Shown: positions 21,736-32,145, numbered from the stretch's first letter. The stretch is DNA of 64,000 bases from Arion vulgaris (GCA_020796225.1 CM036775.1:7306893-7370892); one strand, 5' to 3'. A program made the numbers and translations. Notes: a model not told the origin generated them from the letters alone.

Positions 21736-21985
21736 TTGTTTTGCCTGCGAGGACAGATAGACACACAGCATGGATGGAGCAAAAACGTCAAAACAGAAAG
21801 GCAGTAAAACTCCTCACAAGTGCATGTATACCTTGCCCACACTGTACAAGAACATTTCAAGCCCGCATCGGGCTCACTAGTCATCTACACACACACAGAC
21901 AAACATAACGCAACTACATTCCCTTGGATGAAAATTTGTTTGGTCATCATCACCTGTGATGGACGAGCATCATATTTGTTTTGTA
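21735..21985 (+). mobile_element. LINE ORF C-terminus with C2H2 zinc finger
   Basis: The frame reads KRQNRKAVKLLTSACIPCPH, then CTRTFQARIGLTSHLHTHRQ: a C-x2-C-x12-H-x3-H finger. The DNA continues as in 17880-18010. Confidence 0.78.
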
Positions 21986-22139
21986 AATGCAGTTTTGTTC
22001 TTATTTATCATAACCAGAGAAAAAATTGTTCGTAAACATAAAATTTAATTAAAAACAAAATACTGGAAATGGTCATTGAGTCAATCGTTTGTGTCGATTT
22101 CAGTTTCAGTTTGAATATCGTCATTGCACTCCGGAAAAT

Positions 22140-22530
22140 TGATAAGAAACTGGTCAGTTTTGAGAATAAATGTCTCCGAAAATTATTAAAAATAAAATGG
22201 AATTATTTCGTTTCAAACAACACAGTGAGAGATAGAACACACCAACAACCCATATCAAATATTATAAGGAAACGAAGGTGGAAATGTTTAGGTCATGTTC
22301 TTAGATCAGACGAAAAGAGACTAAATCGTCAAGTCCTTATATGGTCACCAGTTGGAAAAAGAAAACGTGGAAGACCAAAGACCACTCTTCGAAAAACCAT
22401 CCAACAAGAAAGTAAACTATTGGGATGTAAAACCATACAAGATCTCCAACTGCTAGCAACAAACCGCATCACATGGAGATCTAAAGCCTTTGCCCTATGT
22501 GCCGCCTTTGACACGAAAGGAACAGACTAA
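22140..22530 (+). mobile_element. LINE RT C-terminal fragment (RKRRWKCLGHVLRS type)
   Basis: Open frame encodes ENKCLRKLLKIKWN, ISNIIRKRRWKCLGHVLRSD, EKRLNRQVLIWSPVGKRKRG, RPKTTLRKTIQQESKLLG and NRITWRSKAFALC. A second, shorter copy is at 62140-62430. Confidence 0.82.
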
Positions 22531-22544
22531 CTAACTAACTCTTG

Positions 22545-23440
22545 ATATGTCCATAGGTCCCTCAATGATCCTCGTGCAATTTTTCTTCCAAAAGTGCATT
22601 AGCACTGACCTACCAGTTCGATTTTGATTCATCAGTCTACTCACACACCTGTCGTACTGTTCTGTTCTTGCTACATCGATCTTCAAACCCAGCTCCTGCA
22701 ATCTAGTAGTTGATGTGGATTGATTTAAATGAAAATCATCCTTGCGGCCACACTCTATGAGGGCGTTTAAAAGCCAGCCAGCCTGTCTGCTTTCTCATCA
22801 GTCTACTCACACACCTGTCGTACTGTTCTGTTCTTGCTACATCGATCTTCAAACCCAGCTCCTGCAATCTAGTAGTTGATGTGGATTGATTTAAATGAAC
22901 ATCATCTTTGCGGCCACACTCTATGAGGGCGTTTAAAATGTCAGCTCTTGATATGGTGGCAGAGCCAGCCAGCCTGTCTGCTTTCTCATCGTCAACGAGA
23001 CCCATGTGCATTGGGACGAAGATAAGTGTAATTCATCAATTTGTTGACACTTGTTGTGGTTCAGTCCATTGCCTGCTCACCGAACCAGCCTCCACCTTTC
23101 GGATCATACTCAATGAATCACGCAGAATGCAAGTTTTGTGACTCTAGCCAGAATAGTGCATTAGACACCGTCAGTACCTCCATTGTCATGCTGCTTGTTG
23201 TCATACTAAATGCACCACAGGCTTCCTGGCTTCCTTGACCATTTTGCCACATGAGCTTGCAGAGAAGGCCCATGTGGACTACCGATACATCCGTGTAAAT
23301 CTCGTCACTTTCATTGCAGTTTTCATCCATAATGGCTTTGACGTCTGCATCCAGCGCCACGGGATTCCTCTCTCTGCAACCTTTGTCGAATTTAATTATG
23401 GTTGAAAAAATGTTCCCGTATATTGAAGGCATTGATAATG
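22545..23440 (-). mobile_element. LINE RNase H region with internal duplication
   Basis: Minus frames show ALDADVKAIMDENCNESDEI, YTDVS, GAFSMTTSSMTMEVLTVSNA and HMGLVDDEKADRLAGSATIS, the RNase H domain of an I/Jockey-like LINE. A segment of about 172 bp (22630-22800) is repeated at 22800-22975. Stops and frameshifts disable it. Confidence 0.8.
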
Positions 23441-23928
23441 TGTCGATTCATCCCTGCTAATAATGGCTGACACATTCCGTTTCTGAGAACACCTTTTTTG
23501 AGGTTGTTCTCTAGACAGTCTGATCCCCTGTGACGAGATCTGTCTTTCCATGTGTACTGGAGTCGTCCTACTCTAGACGACTTCAGCTTTCTGTTGCCTG
23601 TCCACTTGGACCTATGGGACCCAATCCTGCTCGCCGCCTTTGGTCTAGCCTTTCACCTTCAGTCTGTTCGGCATGGTTAGACCTGCCAGAAGTTAGACTC
23701 CCGCCGACATAGTCTGAAGAAGCATAAAGACATAGAAACCTTGCAATCACGATAAGGTAGGCTAATACGAAGGAAACGACAGTCTGTCCGTTTGGCTAGA
23801 TCTGCCAGAAGTTAGACTCTCGTCGACATAGTCTGAAGGATACTAAAAACACACAAGCCCTCCAACCAAGATAAGGTAGGCAAATGTGGACGGACCTTCA
23901 GTCCGTTCAGCTCGGTTTAAACCTGCGG

Positions 23929-24135
23929 CGCCCGTCTGCCCAGCGTGTTCGTAGCGCGTTGGACTACGGTGACTTATCCTCGTGTGTGCGGTTCAATTCC
24001 GCGGGATGGTAGAAAAAGCACAGATTCCCCAGATTTACGGTGTTCGTGGCACCGAACCAAAGGTTACGATGTCCATGGCACCGAGCCGAAGAGCTGAAAA
24101 GCTCAAGTGCTTCTGGATCAGAAAACCAAAACACC
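23929..24135 (+). mobile_element. tRNA-derived SINE1, copy 1
   Basis: Head CCCAGCGTGTTCGTAGCGCG with TTGGACTACGG (tRNA-like D arm to anticodon region), box B GGTTCAATTCC, then two similar body segments GTTCGTGGCACCGAACC and GTCCATGGCACCGAGCC. The end is AGCTCAAGTGCTTCTGGATC before an A-rich tail. Copies: 24298, 41672, 44319, 45362, 62446. Confidence 0.85.
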
Positions 24136-24297
24136 TGCTTGGTGTTAGACTCGTCGATATAGCCTGAAGGATACTAAAGGCACACAAGCCCTCCACCACG
24201 ATAAGGTAGGCAAATGTGGACGGATCTTCAGTCTGTTCAGCTCGGTTTAAACCTGCTTGGAATTAGACTTCGTCGACATAGCCTGAAGGATCTAAAG

Positions 24298-24505
24298 GTG
24301 CCCAGCGTGTTCGTAGCGCGTTGGACTAGGGTGACTAGCCCTCTGTGTGTCGGGTTCAATTCCGTGGGCAGGTAGAAAAAGTCACAGATTCCCCAGATTT
24401 ACGGTGTTCGTGGCACCGAACCGAAGGGTTACGATGTCCATGGCACCGAGCCGAAGAGCTGAAAAGCCAAGTGCTTTGGATCAGAAATAAAAAAAAAAAC
24501 ACTTG
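24298..24505 (+). mobile_element. tRNA-derived SINE1, copy 2
   Basis: Nearly the same as copy 1, with a longer A tract at its end, and lying in the next tandem unit. Confidence 0.85.
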
Positions 24506-24689
24506 CTTGGAGTTAGACCTCGTCGATATAGCCTGAAGGATACTAAAGGCACACAAGCCCTCCAACCAAGATAAGGTAGGCAAATGTGGACGGCCCTTCA
24601 GTCTGTTCAGCTCGGTTAGACCTGCTTGGAGTTAACTCTCACGACATAGCATGAAGAATCCTAAAGACACACAAACCCTCCAACCCAGA

Positions 24690-24940
24690 TAACAGCCGAA
24701 GAATTGACTTCATTGCACCTTGTTTTACCCCATATGGCTAGGTCCCTGTACGTAGAAATAGCAGGCCACCTGCAGAGAATATTGCACTAAGCACGAACTC
24801 CGTAGCTCCAGCAACATTCCTAGGGATCTCTGAAAAAACTGCACTCTTGAACAGAACGAAGAGGTCCGGACTCGACCCCACGACCTTCGACTCACAACTA
24901 GTCACAAGGGGCTTAACCACTTAGCCACAGATACCCCCAA
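24690..24940 (-). mobile_element. tRNA-derived SINE2
   Basis: Minus strand: TGTGGCTAAGTGGTTAAGCC (box A), GGGTCGAGTCCGGAC (box B), then TTTTTTCAGAGATCCC, TGGAGCTACGGAGTTCGTGC and GCAATGAAGTCAATTCTTCG. Confidence 0.85.
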
Positions 24941-25322
24941 GATAAGGTAGGCTAATGAGGAGGTCAACACATGAAATGAACGCAACTCTTTCGTAGCCTA
25001 GTTCCTCTTCAGAAGAAATATTGAAAGAAATGGTATTTAGTAAATCGTCCACGTAAATAACGCGCCAAAAACTACGTTACCATTGACCTAGATTAGTTTG
25101 ACGTCATGTCTGACCTTTTCTTTAGGTAATTTATTACTAAATAAAGGTCACGACTGTGGGTGAGTTCATGATGTAGTTTGCATATCAACTTTGACCTTTT
25201 TTACATGCGTTCCATCCTCGTTGTTTGTTGTCGGTAGAAATCGTACACCTTACAAACATTAGTTTCTTCCCGTTTTTTAATTTGTGTTTTTTTACAAACT
25301 TTCATTCAACTTCTAGATTCTG

Positions 25323-25690
25323 AGAGTTTCAGTTTCAGTTTGAAATATCGTCATTGCACTCCGGACATGTCCAGAGATGATCCGATCTCATTGGTAAAAT
25401 CTCCAACAGCGTCCAGTGACTGAATGTTCCAGTAATTATGAGCCTACTCCTATACCTGTTGTCAGTGTCGGCTCGTGATAATTTCTGTTGGTGGGGACAG
25501 TTAAATATTTTCGGAAAAATCATGTTTTTGGGTTCAGTTATATATTAGTATTTACACATTAGTTATACATGGTTTTTGTTGGGACCCGAACCCACTAGCC
25601 CTTAATGACGAGTAGCCACTGCCTGTTGTGCTGTTCTTTTCTTGCCCCTCCAATCTTCAATTCCAGCTCTTGCAATATACTGGGAGTATC
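25323..25690 (-). mobile_element. LINE 3' end (CPECN type) split by a MITE
   Basis: Minus frame SDHLWTCPECNDDISN is the terminal Cys motif of the RNase H LINEs, followed by the tail AAACTGAAACTGAAACTC. The LINE continues at 25622-25690 beyond the MITE at 25462-25621. Confidence 0.75.
25462..25621. mobile_element. hAT-type MITE, 160 bp
   Basis: Perfect 8-bp duplication CCTGTTGT (25454-25461 and 25622-25629). Ends are CAGTGTCGGCTCGT and ACGAGTAGCCACTG, each with one change from the family ends. Confidence 0.9.
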
Positions 25691-25930
25691 AAGAAGAGAC
25701 CGGTTTAGAAAGGACGTCGTCCGGAGAAAATAGGTTACAAATCACGTACTGAACTTCATCAAGAAACAACAAAATTAAATGGTTTGCTCACAAAAACCGG
25801 TTACCAACAGACTCAAAGAGCAATGGTACTCCGATACAGTGGATACAAGCAAAAAGTCATCCACGTAAAAGTGTGACTCAGATATCAAAGAGATGGTAAA
25901 AACACTATTTATGAAACGCACACAAAATCA
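25690..25930 (+). mobile_element. LINE C-terminal fragment (FIKKQQ type)
   Basis: Frames VSRRDRFRKDVV, VLNFIKKQQN and RLKEQWYSDTVD match the minus-strand copy at 7735-8090. Broken by stops. Confidence 0.6.
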
Positions 25931-26130
25931 TCAACATCAGGTACCGTCTCCACATCGAAGGTTGGCTGCAAAAAATCTCCAGCATCCTCTGTCTTTCACC
26001 TTGGTGTTGCACACTGCCAGACTGTAACCTGTCCATTTCTTAAAGTTTCCCTCTCACTTATCTCTCGGTTTCCTCTTGCTCTTCCCTCTTAACTTTCCGC
26101 TCTAGTAAAAATTGCATCGTGGTGCCATGT
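25930..26130 (-). mobile_element. LINE fragment
   Basis: The reverse complement contains CACCAAGGTGAAAGACAGAG and GATGCTGGAGATT, the same as 51950-52035 (plus), and continues with basic codons. I cannot place it more precisely. Confidence 0.5.
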
Positions 26131-26221
26131 CGTACAGAAAATACGGTTCTAGAAATATCTTCTTATCCTGATACTGTGAGACAAAACAGGATTAAAGAAA
26201 ATAAAGAAAGAAGAAGAATTA

Positions 26222-26400
26222 GAGAGCCGTGATAGCATAGTGGGCAGTGCACTTGCTTCATTGGCGAGATACATGTATTCACTTCCATAGTTGCAATTTA
26301 TTTCTTCCGTACGTCATCCATGGCGAAACACGTAATAACAAAGTGTTTCACCATTTGTGATAGTTTTACTGCAGTCTGCTCCTATACCGAGATTTGTATA
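26222..26400 (+). mobile_element. SINE-C head and Penelope LTR scrap
   Basis: GAGAGCCGTGATAGCATAGT is a tRNA-like SINE head (26222-26300). Then GGCGAAACACGTAATAACAA and AGTTTTACTGCAGTCTGC match Penelope-type ends. Confidence 0.5.
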
Positions 26401-26476
26401 CTTATTCCATGTCAATACAGCCTCTTGTTGATACCATGTCTGTAGTTGCCAGGATACCTAATTACATAATGATTGG

Positions 26477-26730
26477 GGTCTCTGTGGTTAAGTGGTTAAA
26501 CCCTTTGCCTTGTGAGTCGAAGATCGTGGGTTCGAGTCCGGACCGCGCCATTCTGTTCACGAGTGCAGTTTTTCCAGAGACCTCTAGGATTGTTTCTGGA
26601 GCTACAGAGTTCGTGCTGTGTGCAATACTCTCGGCAGGTGGCGTGCCATTTCTGCGGAGAGGGACTGCGTGTATGGGGTAAAACCCGGTGCAATGAAGTC
26701 AATCCTTCGGCTTTTAAACCCTTTTATTCC
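26477..26730 (+). mobile_element. tRNA-derived SINE2, best copy
   Basis: GTCTCTGTGGCTAAGTGGTT (box A) and GTGGGTTCGAGTCCGGACC (box B), then TTTTTCCAGAGACC, GGAGCTACAGAGTTCGTGCT, CATTTCTGCGGAGAGGGACT and GCAATGAAGTCAATCCTTCG. Pol III-type promoter boxes are intact. Confidence 0.88.
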
Positions 26731-27029
26731 ATAATGATCTTCTATAAACCATGCATCTTTTCATATGTCCAAAATACTTCAATTTTCTCATTCTTATTTG
26801 TAGCATCAGACAGTTTTCTCTGATTTTGATATTTATTTTGTGTGTATAGATCTATTTGTTCTCTTCTCTGTCCATGATATAAGGAGGCATCTTCTCTAAC
26901 ATTTATATTCAAATATTTATTATTTTATTTTGCCTTGTTAAATGTCCATGCTCCACGCTCATGGTATACTATTTTTATATGCTTATTTTGCCGTTTACAT
27001 CTGTGATAAAAATGTTATGTTATGTTATG

Positions 27030-27640
27030 CAATCGACGTCATGGCACATTGGACATTCCCATTCGTGCTCTGTCCTCCGTTGCAGCAGCCATCCCAAAGT
27101 TCATTTGCTCACAGTCACCCATGAGAAGTTGATTACTATATCTTCTCTCTCTACCACGAAGACGACACTGTCTGGCATGTCCAAACGTAACGCCTAATTC
27201 TCGAACTCGTTCCAGTGTCTGAGACTCGCCCATGTCACATAATTGAGAGCGTACCGCATTGATGATATCGGCTCTGTCCATACTTATGCCCACTTGAGTG
27301 GGTGCACTGTTTGCAAGAGAGTCAGCACGCTCGTTACCCCGCACTCCAGCATGTCCAGGCGTGTACAGCCAAGTGATTTTCTTGAGATGTGATCTCCGAA
27401 TGATGTCCACCTATTCCACACGCATACTTCCAGATTCGATCATTTGAAGCATATTCATCGAGTCTGATATGATGATCGATGACATGTTGCTCAGCCACCC
27501 ATGACAGAGTCCTGGAGGCAGCGGTGATCTCCATAGTCATGCTCGATGTCGTTGTCTCGAAAGCTCCACAGTCCTCATGAAGTGTGCGACCGTTTCGTTG
27601 TGCTGAGGAAGCCCACGATGCGATAAAAATGTGAAAGGCT
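27030..27640 (-). mobile_element. LINE RNase H region and C-terminus
   Basis: Minus frames encode GAFETTTSSMTMEITAASRT (RNase H middle) and, frameshifted, ITWLYTPGHAGVRGNERADS plus LANSAP (RNase H His/Asp end). The terminal part carries a GMSNVP motif. An I/Jockey-like LINE, disabled by a frameshift near 27405. Confidence 0.83.
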
Positions 27641-27904
27641 TTGTATAACGAGAAACAAACCTGTCTTACGATCATCTCTATCGGCTGATGGTGTGAGTAG
27701 TATTTATATAATATTTGAAGGCCCTTAGAGAGGTTAGTGGTATGAATTGAGTTAATATACACATGTTATTGCATATGGAAAAAAATCATTTTCTGACACA
27801 ACCCCTAACTCGCAACTAATGATAGACAAATGTGAGAGGCCATGTCGTCGACAGATATGGGTACTAGATCAACAAAACTGAAGTAAATATCAACACGTCT
27901 GAAT

Positions 27905-28080
27905 AGTTAGTTACCTGGTCCCACATTAATGTTGTAAAGAATAGAAACACTGTTACCTGTCACGCATGTCGTAAGAGACGTCTAAGGAGTTTGGTTGTAG
28001 CTACGCCACATTGATGAAAACACTAGATAGCTCAAAACCAGAATCAGGGATATTCTAGCTTCCACCCGATGAAGAAGAGG
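27905..28080 (+). mobile_element. SINE-B2 copy
   Basis: SINE-B heads read GTAAAGAATAGAACCACTGT then CATGTCGTAAGAGGCGACTA; here with substitutions. The B2 body continues ACACTAGATAGCT and leads into the 77-bp array. Confidence 0.7.
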
Positions 28081-28640
28081 ACTTGGATATGAGGCTTGGA
28101 AGGTATTGGTTCCAGACTTATGCCTCCTAGGGGCGAAGAGTGAAGACAAAGAAGGACTTGGACAAGAGGGCTTGGAAGGTATTGGTTCCAGACTTATGCC
28201 TCCCTAGGGGCGAAGAGTGAAGACAAAGAAGGACTTGGACATGAGGGCTTGGAAGATTTGGTTCAGACTATGCTCCCTAGGGCGAAGGTGAAGAAAAGAG
28301 ATGGAATAGGTTATATTATTAGACTATGCACCCTAGAATGAAAAAAGAGGACTTGGAATGAGGGCTTGGAAGGTTTGGTTCCAGACTTATGTCTCCTAGG
28401 GCGAAGGTGAAGACAAGAAGGACTTGGACAAGAGGGCTTGGAAGGTATTGATTCCAGACTTATGTCTTCCTAGGGGCGAAGAGTGAAGACAAAGAAGGAC
28501 TTGGAATGAGGGCTTGGAAGATCTTGGTTCCAGACTTATGTCTCCCTAGGGGCGAAAGTGAAGACAAAAAAAAGTACTTGGACATAGAAGAAGATCTTAG
28601 AAGTATTTTTTCCAGACTTTATGTCTGCCTAGGCGAAATT
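28072..28640 (+). repeat. 77-bp tandem repeat from a SINE/LINE tail
   Basis: Seven or so units (GGACTTGGACATGAGGGCTT, GGAAGGTATTGGTTCCAGAC, TTATGCCTCCCTAGGGGCGA, AGAGTGAAGACAAAGAA). The sequence corresponds to the last codons and tail of the AWKALVADLC-type LINE, which the SINE-B2 family also carries at its 3' end. Units at 28240-28640 show many small deletions. Confidence 0.85.
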
Positions 28641-28990
28641 GTTTTGATGATGCTCGTCCATCACCGGTGATAATGACCACACAATTTTCATCCAAGAGAA
28701 TGTAGTTGCGTTATGTTTGTCTGTGTGTGCGTAGATGACTAGTGAGCCCGATACGGGCTTGAAATGTTCGTGTACAATGTGGGCAAGGTATACTTCCACT
28801 TGTGAGAAGTTCTACTGCCTTTCTACTTTGACGTTTTTTTTCCCTCCGTGCTGTTCTACCTTACCTCGCAGGTCGAGGAACCGTGTCGAAGAAGTGTGCG
28901 CCAGGCTGATCTGTCTTGAGCAACATTCTCCCAGTTGTCGACATCGGTGCCTAAAGATTTCATCGAGTTCTTTCATTTTAATATTTATTT
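28640..28990 (-). mobile_element. RTE-like LINE C-terminus with zinc-finger region
   Basis: Reverse strand reads FRHRCRQLGECCSRQISLAH (matching WENVAQDRSFWRT in another frame), then KVEVYLAHIVHEHFKPVSGS. It corresponds to 17640-18010. Several frameshifts. Confidence 0.72.
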
Positions 28991-29154
28991 AGTTGTCCAC
29001 TCGCTTACTTTATCCATAAATTCAAGATTTGATAAATAATACTCAACTTTATATTAATCAACTAAAGATTTCCACAAATTTGCTGAATTTGATATTCTTA
29101 AATTCAAAATTTGATAACATTTACTCATTTTTTTAATCCATAAACACACTCGTG

Positions 29155-29400
29155 TTGTGCCAGGACCTGAAAAGGAAGCAAAGAATAGTACCACTGCGAC
29201 CTACAAAGCATGTCGTAAGAGGCGGCTGATGTAGGACCTAGGAAGCTACCTAATAAATAAAAACAGCGCAGAAATCGGATGTACTTGTAGGCGTATAACT
29301 GGCACAATGTACAAACGCTCTTAGGCTCAGATCACATATAAATTTACAAAGGGTGGTTAATAAGTGATCGATATGGAGCGTTCGAAAAAGAAGAAGAAGA
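29155..29400 (+). mobile_element. SINE-A copy
   Basis: Clear head-to-tail match: AGCAAAGAATAGTACCACTG, CATGTCGTAAGAGGCGGCTG, GAAATCGGATGTACTTGTAG, GATCGATATGGAGCGTTCGA and then AAGAAGAAG. Confidence 0.85.
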
Positions 29401-29404
29401 TATC

Positions 29405-29690
29405 CTTGAAAACAAAATGTGACAACCTTTACTCAATTTTATATTCTTAAAATCAGGATTTGAGAAACTTTACTCAATTTTATATTCTTAAAATCAAGAT
29501 TTGAGAAACTTTACTCAATTTTATATTCTTAAAATCAAGATTTGAGAAACTTTACTCAATTTTATATTCTTAAAATCAAGATTTGAGAAACTTTACTCAA
29601 TTTTATATTCTTAAAATCAAGATTTGAGAAACTTTACTCAATTTTATATTCTTAAAATCAAGATTTGAGAAACTTTACTCAATTTATGTC
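29405..29690. repeat. 41-bp minisatellite
   Basis: About six and a half very similar units: AAGATTTGAGAAACTTTACT followed by CAATTTTATATTCTTAAAAT and C. Related sequence in decayed form lies upstream at 29010-29130. Confidence 0.92.
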
Positions 29691-29699
29691 CAGGAAATA

Positions 29700-30500
29700 T
29701 CCAGAATATAGAATATTTACTAATGTTTACAGAAATAAAATATTTACTAATGTTTGTATAAATACTATATTTACTAATGTTTGTATAAATAAAATATTTA
29801 CTAATGTTTGTATAAATAAAATATTTACTAATGTTTGTATAAATAAAATATTTACTAATGTTTGCATAAATAAAATATTTACTAATGTTTGCATAAATAA
29901 AATATTTACTACTGTTTGCAGAAATAAAATATTTACTAATGTTGGCATAAATACTATATTTACTAATGTTTTTATAAATAAAATATTTACTAATGTTTGT
30001 ATAAATACAATATTTACTAATGTTTGTAATAATAAAATATTTACTAATGTTTGTGTAAATAAAATATTTACTAATGTTTGTATAAATACAATATTTACTA
30101 ATGTTTGTAATAATAAAATATTTACTAATGTTTATTTAAATAAAATATTTACTAATGTTTGTATAAATAAAATATTTACTAATGTTGGCATAAATAAAAT
30201 ATTTACTAATGTTTGTATAAATAAAATATTTACTAATGTTTGTATACATAATGGTGGCGTCTGTGGCTTAGGGCATTGTAACTCGGTCTATTAACCCCGA
30301 CGTTCTGAGTACGAATCACGCTGCGGACAGTGAGGATTTTTACAAAAGGACGATGGCACCACCCGTTCAGAAATCAGTAGCAAACAACTGAACGTAATAA
30401 TGCCTAGAAAAATCCCAAACAGCCTTAAAAAGCTTGGGTTGATTCGCGATCAATTAACTTTTTAAACTTTGTTTTGCATAAATAAAATATTTACCGATGT
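29700..30500. repeat. 27-bp minisatellite interrupted by a SINE
   Basis: Unit ATAAAATATTTACTAATGTT plus TGTATAA, about twenty copies to 30250, nine codons per unit (INKIFTNVC). One more unit appears at 30474-30500 after the SINE-D at 30252-30470, so the SINE entered the array near its end. Confidence 0.92.
30252..30470 (+). mobile_element. tRNA-derived SINE-D within the 27-bp array
   Basis: GGTGGCGTCTGTGGCTTAG (box A region) and GTACGAATCACGC (decayed box B), then CAAACAACTGAACGTAATAA and TGCCTAGAAAAATC. Same family as 4300-4515. Confidence 0.82.
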
Positions 30501-30559
30501 TTGAAAACATAATTAAAACATCAATATCTTAGACAACAACACTAACATCAAATTCTCAC

Positions 30560-30797
30560 CAATTGTCGTTGTAACTGTGATGGCATATAGAAGAGAACTG
30601 GCGAAGGTCCACAGACCCTCTTGATCTACTCCCTCAACACCGTCCCATCCCTTGTCCTTAGTGGTACGATGTATGAAAACTTGATATTCCAGAATGGTGT
30701 TGTTAATTTCACCAGTAAAGTTCTCCATTCCTTGCTCCGTTTTCTGAAACTGTGCGGCTAGAGACACCAATTGTCCAACAACAGTTTCTCGTTTTTT
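30560..30797 (-). CDS. K2P potassium channel, cap and first pore-loop exon
   Basis: This 238-bp internal exon joins the terminal exon at 6441-7048. It starts after the acceptor TTATTCTTCGCCAG in phase 0 (KKRETVVGQLVSLAAQF) and ends at donor TTG|GTGAGA in phase 1. The protein part is the extracellular cap helix region, with sequons NFT and NNT, then pore helix and filter (GLWTFASSLLYAITVTTTIG). The filter glycine codon is G plus GT from the next exon, restoring TTIGYG. A phase-1 intron at this filter glycine is a well-known conserved K2P intron position, which supports both exons belonging to one gene. The intron is 23,511 bp. The M1 exon upstream was not found. Confidence 0.93.
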
Positions 30798-30894
30798 CTG
30801 GCGAAGAATAAAATAGACAAAGTAAATTACGTTACCTGTTTCTAGAGGGCGTTGATATTTTAATGATATTATTGTTATACTGGGAACGCATGAG

Positions 30895-31005
30895 TGGTAA
30901 CCGGGGCTCAACTTTGGGATATAAAGAATAGAACCACTGTTACCTGTCACGCATGTCGTAAGAGGCGACTGAGAAGGTTTAGCTGTAATCGGATGCACGT
31001 GTCCG
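30895..31005 (+). mobile_element. SINE-B fragment
   Basis: AAAGAATAGAACCACTGTTA, CATGTCGTAAGAGGCGACTG and AATCGGATGCACGTGTCC match the SINE-B head. Confidence 0.75.
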
Positions 31006-31234
31006 CTAATCCCAAACAAATGCTTGCAGAAAACGGATGCACCAGGCCGTAAGATGCATAACATGGTGCAACGAACACCACCCCCCTTTCACCCCTACAA
31101 TAAGAAATGGGATAACGGATTCTACGGTCGCCAATCTGCCTCAGAGATTTAGCTACACAGTAAGAATGTCAGACCTACCATCACGAGGGTGGCCAAAACT
31201 TACTGCGGGAAGAGGTCGGCACAAATGGCGAAGC

Positions 31235-31300
31235 AGAAATCATAGGAGTTATATCTTACAGAACTGCCCACAGTATGCAGACTTGAGAAGAAAGTAGGTG
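31235..31300 (+). mobile_element. LINE zinc-knuckle fragment
   Basis: The frame YILQNCPQYADLRRK resembles the terminal HILQDC...LR segment of RNase H LINEs (compare EHILQDCQLLAGLRKETW at 46540-46600). Confidence 0.5.
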
Positions 31301-32000
31301 GCCCACTTACACCAACGTCCGAGACAAACTGTATGGTGTGGCTGATAATCTGAGGCAGACAGCGGCCTTTATTAAAGTATCCGAAATCCCAATCTAGTGA
31401 GAACGCAGAAGAAGAAGATATACTAGGAAGACTGGAGTAAAAGTATGTAGCAATTGAGACGTGCCGAGCCATGATACAGATAGGCGGCCGCTTCAGGCGG
31501 CACCGTAAGGGAGACGCCATTAACTGCGAAATCAAAATCACAATTGAAGGTTATTTTAAAGAAATAATTTAAGGGGCAGCATTTCGAAGACTTGCATCAT
31601 ACTGAAAAAATATACCTCACGGCCTTGTGTAGAATGGCGAAACACGAAAAAACCGTGGTCTCCAATAATTACGGCCGGCGGACTGGGGTAAAAGTTATAG
31701 GAAATAAGACCGCAACCGTAGCGTGACCTCACATACCAGTATTGTTGTATAAATACGTATTCATTTTTAAATCAACACAGCATGCTAAATCAAGGTTACA
31801 TTATGTTACAAGTTAAGTTTAATAATAAGGAATATCAATATTGCTAATATTTTTCATCAATAAATAACCATAGACGCATAGAATTGTGTAAAAATACAAA
31901 AAAAGCTTACAGTGTTCTATCAAACATATACAAAAACTAACCGCCATTAAACAGGAAATTTGGTGTTCGCGTCCGAGCTAGTCAGTCTTAAGTTGCCGGG
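31301..32000. other. Spacer, no gene seen
   Basis: Mixed sequence with a Penelope-like scrap (AATGGCGAAACACG at 31633). No supported gene; the K2P M1 exon is not visible here on the minus strand. Confidence 0.45.
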
Positions 32001-32004
32001 GGTC

Positions 32005-32145
32005 ACGGTAAAAACAATGTACAGTACTTTTACAAAGCAAAACAAAACAATAACAATACACAACGACCAAAAGTTCTTTATAAGAAGTGAATTTCTTCCC
32101 TTCTGGTGTATCGATTGCTTCATAAAGGCCATTGATCAACATTGA
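32005..32145. mobile_element. Penelope-type LTR fragment, rearranged
   Basis: TTTTACAAAGCAAAACAAAA with CAATAACAATACACAACGA and GATTGCTTCATAAAGGCC are pieces of the Penelope end motif, deleted in the middle. Confidence 0.5.

Larger units (their letters stand above)
23655..24710. repeat. Tandem repeat with a SINE built into the unit
   Basis: A basic unit of about 120 bp (TTCAGTCTGTTCAGCTCGGT, then TAGACTCGTCGACATAGCCT and GATAAGGTAGGCAAATGTGG) occurs about five times. Two later units each contain a SINE1; the two SINE copies are 358-359 bp apart, so the SINE entered one unit and the enlarged unit was then duplicated. Confidence 0.8.

Noticed and set aside
26477..26550. Candidate tRNA gene from box A and box B
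   Set aside because: The acceptor stem does not close and a SINE2 body follows; several similar copies exist. Likewise for 12013, 23929, 60152 and 63707.
29665..30294. 209-codon ORF of nine-residue repeats
   Set aside because: Formed by the 27-bp array and running into a SINE; no signal peptide or other coding evidence.
31037..31297. Possible upstream K2P exon near the pore exon
   Set aside because: I looked for an M1-like hydrophobic segment with a donor site on the minus strand here and further up and saw none; this stretch has LINE and SINE scraps on the plus strand.
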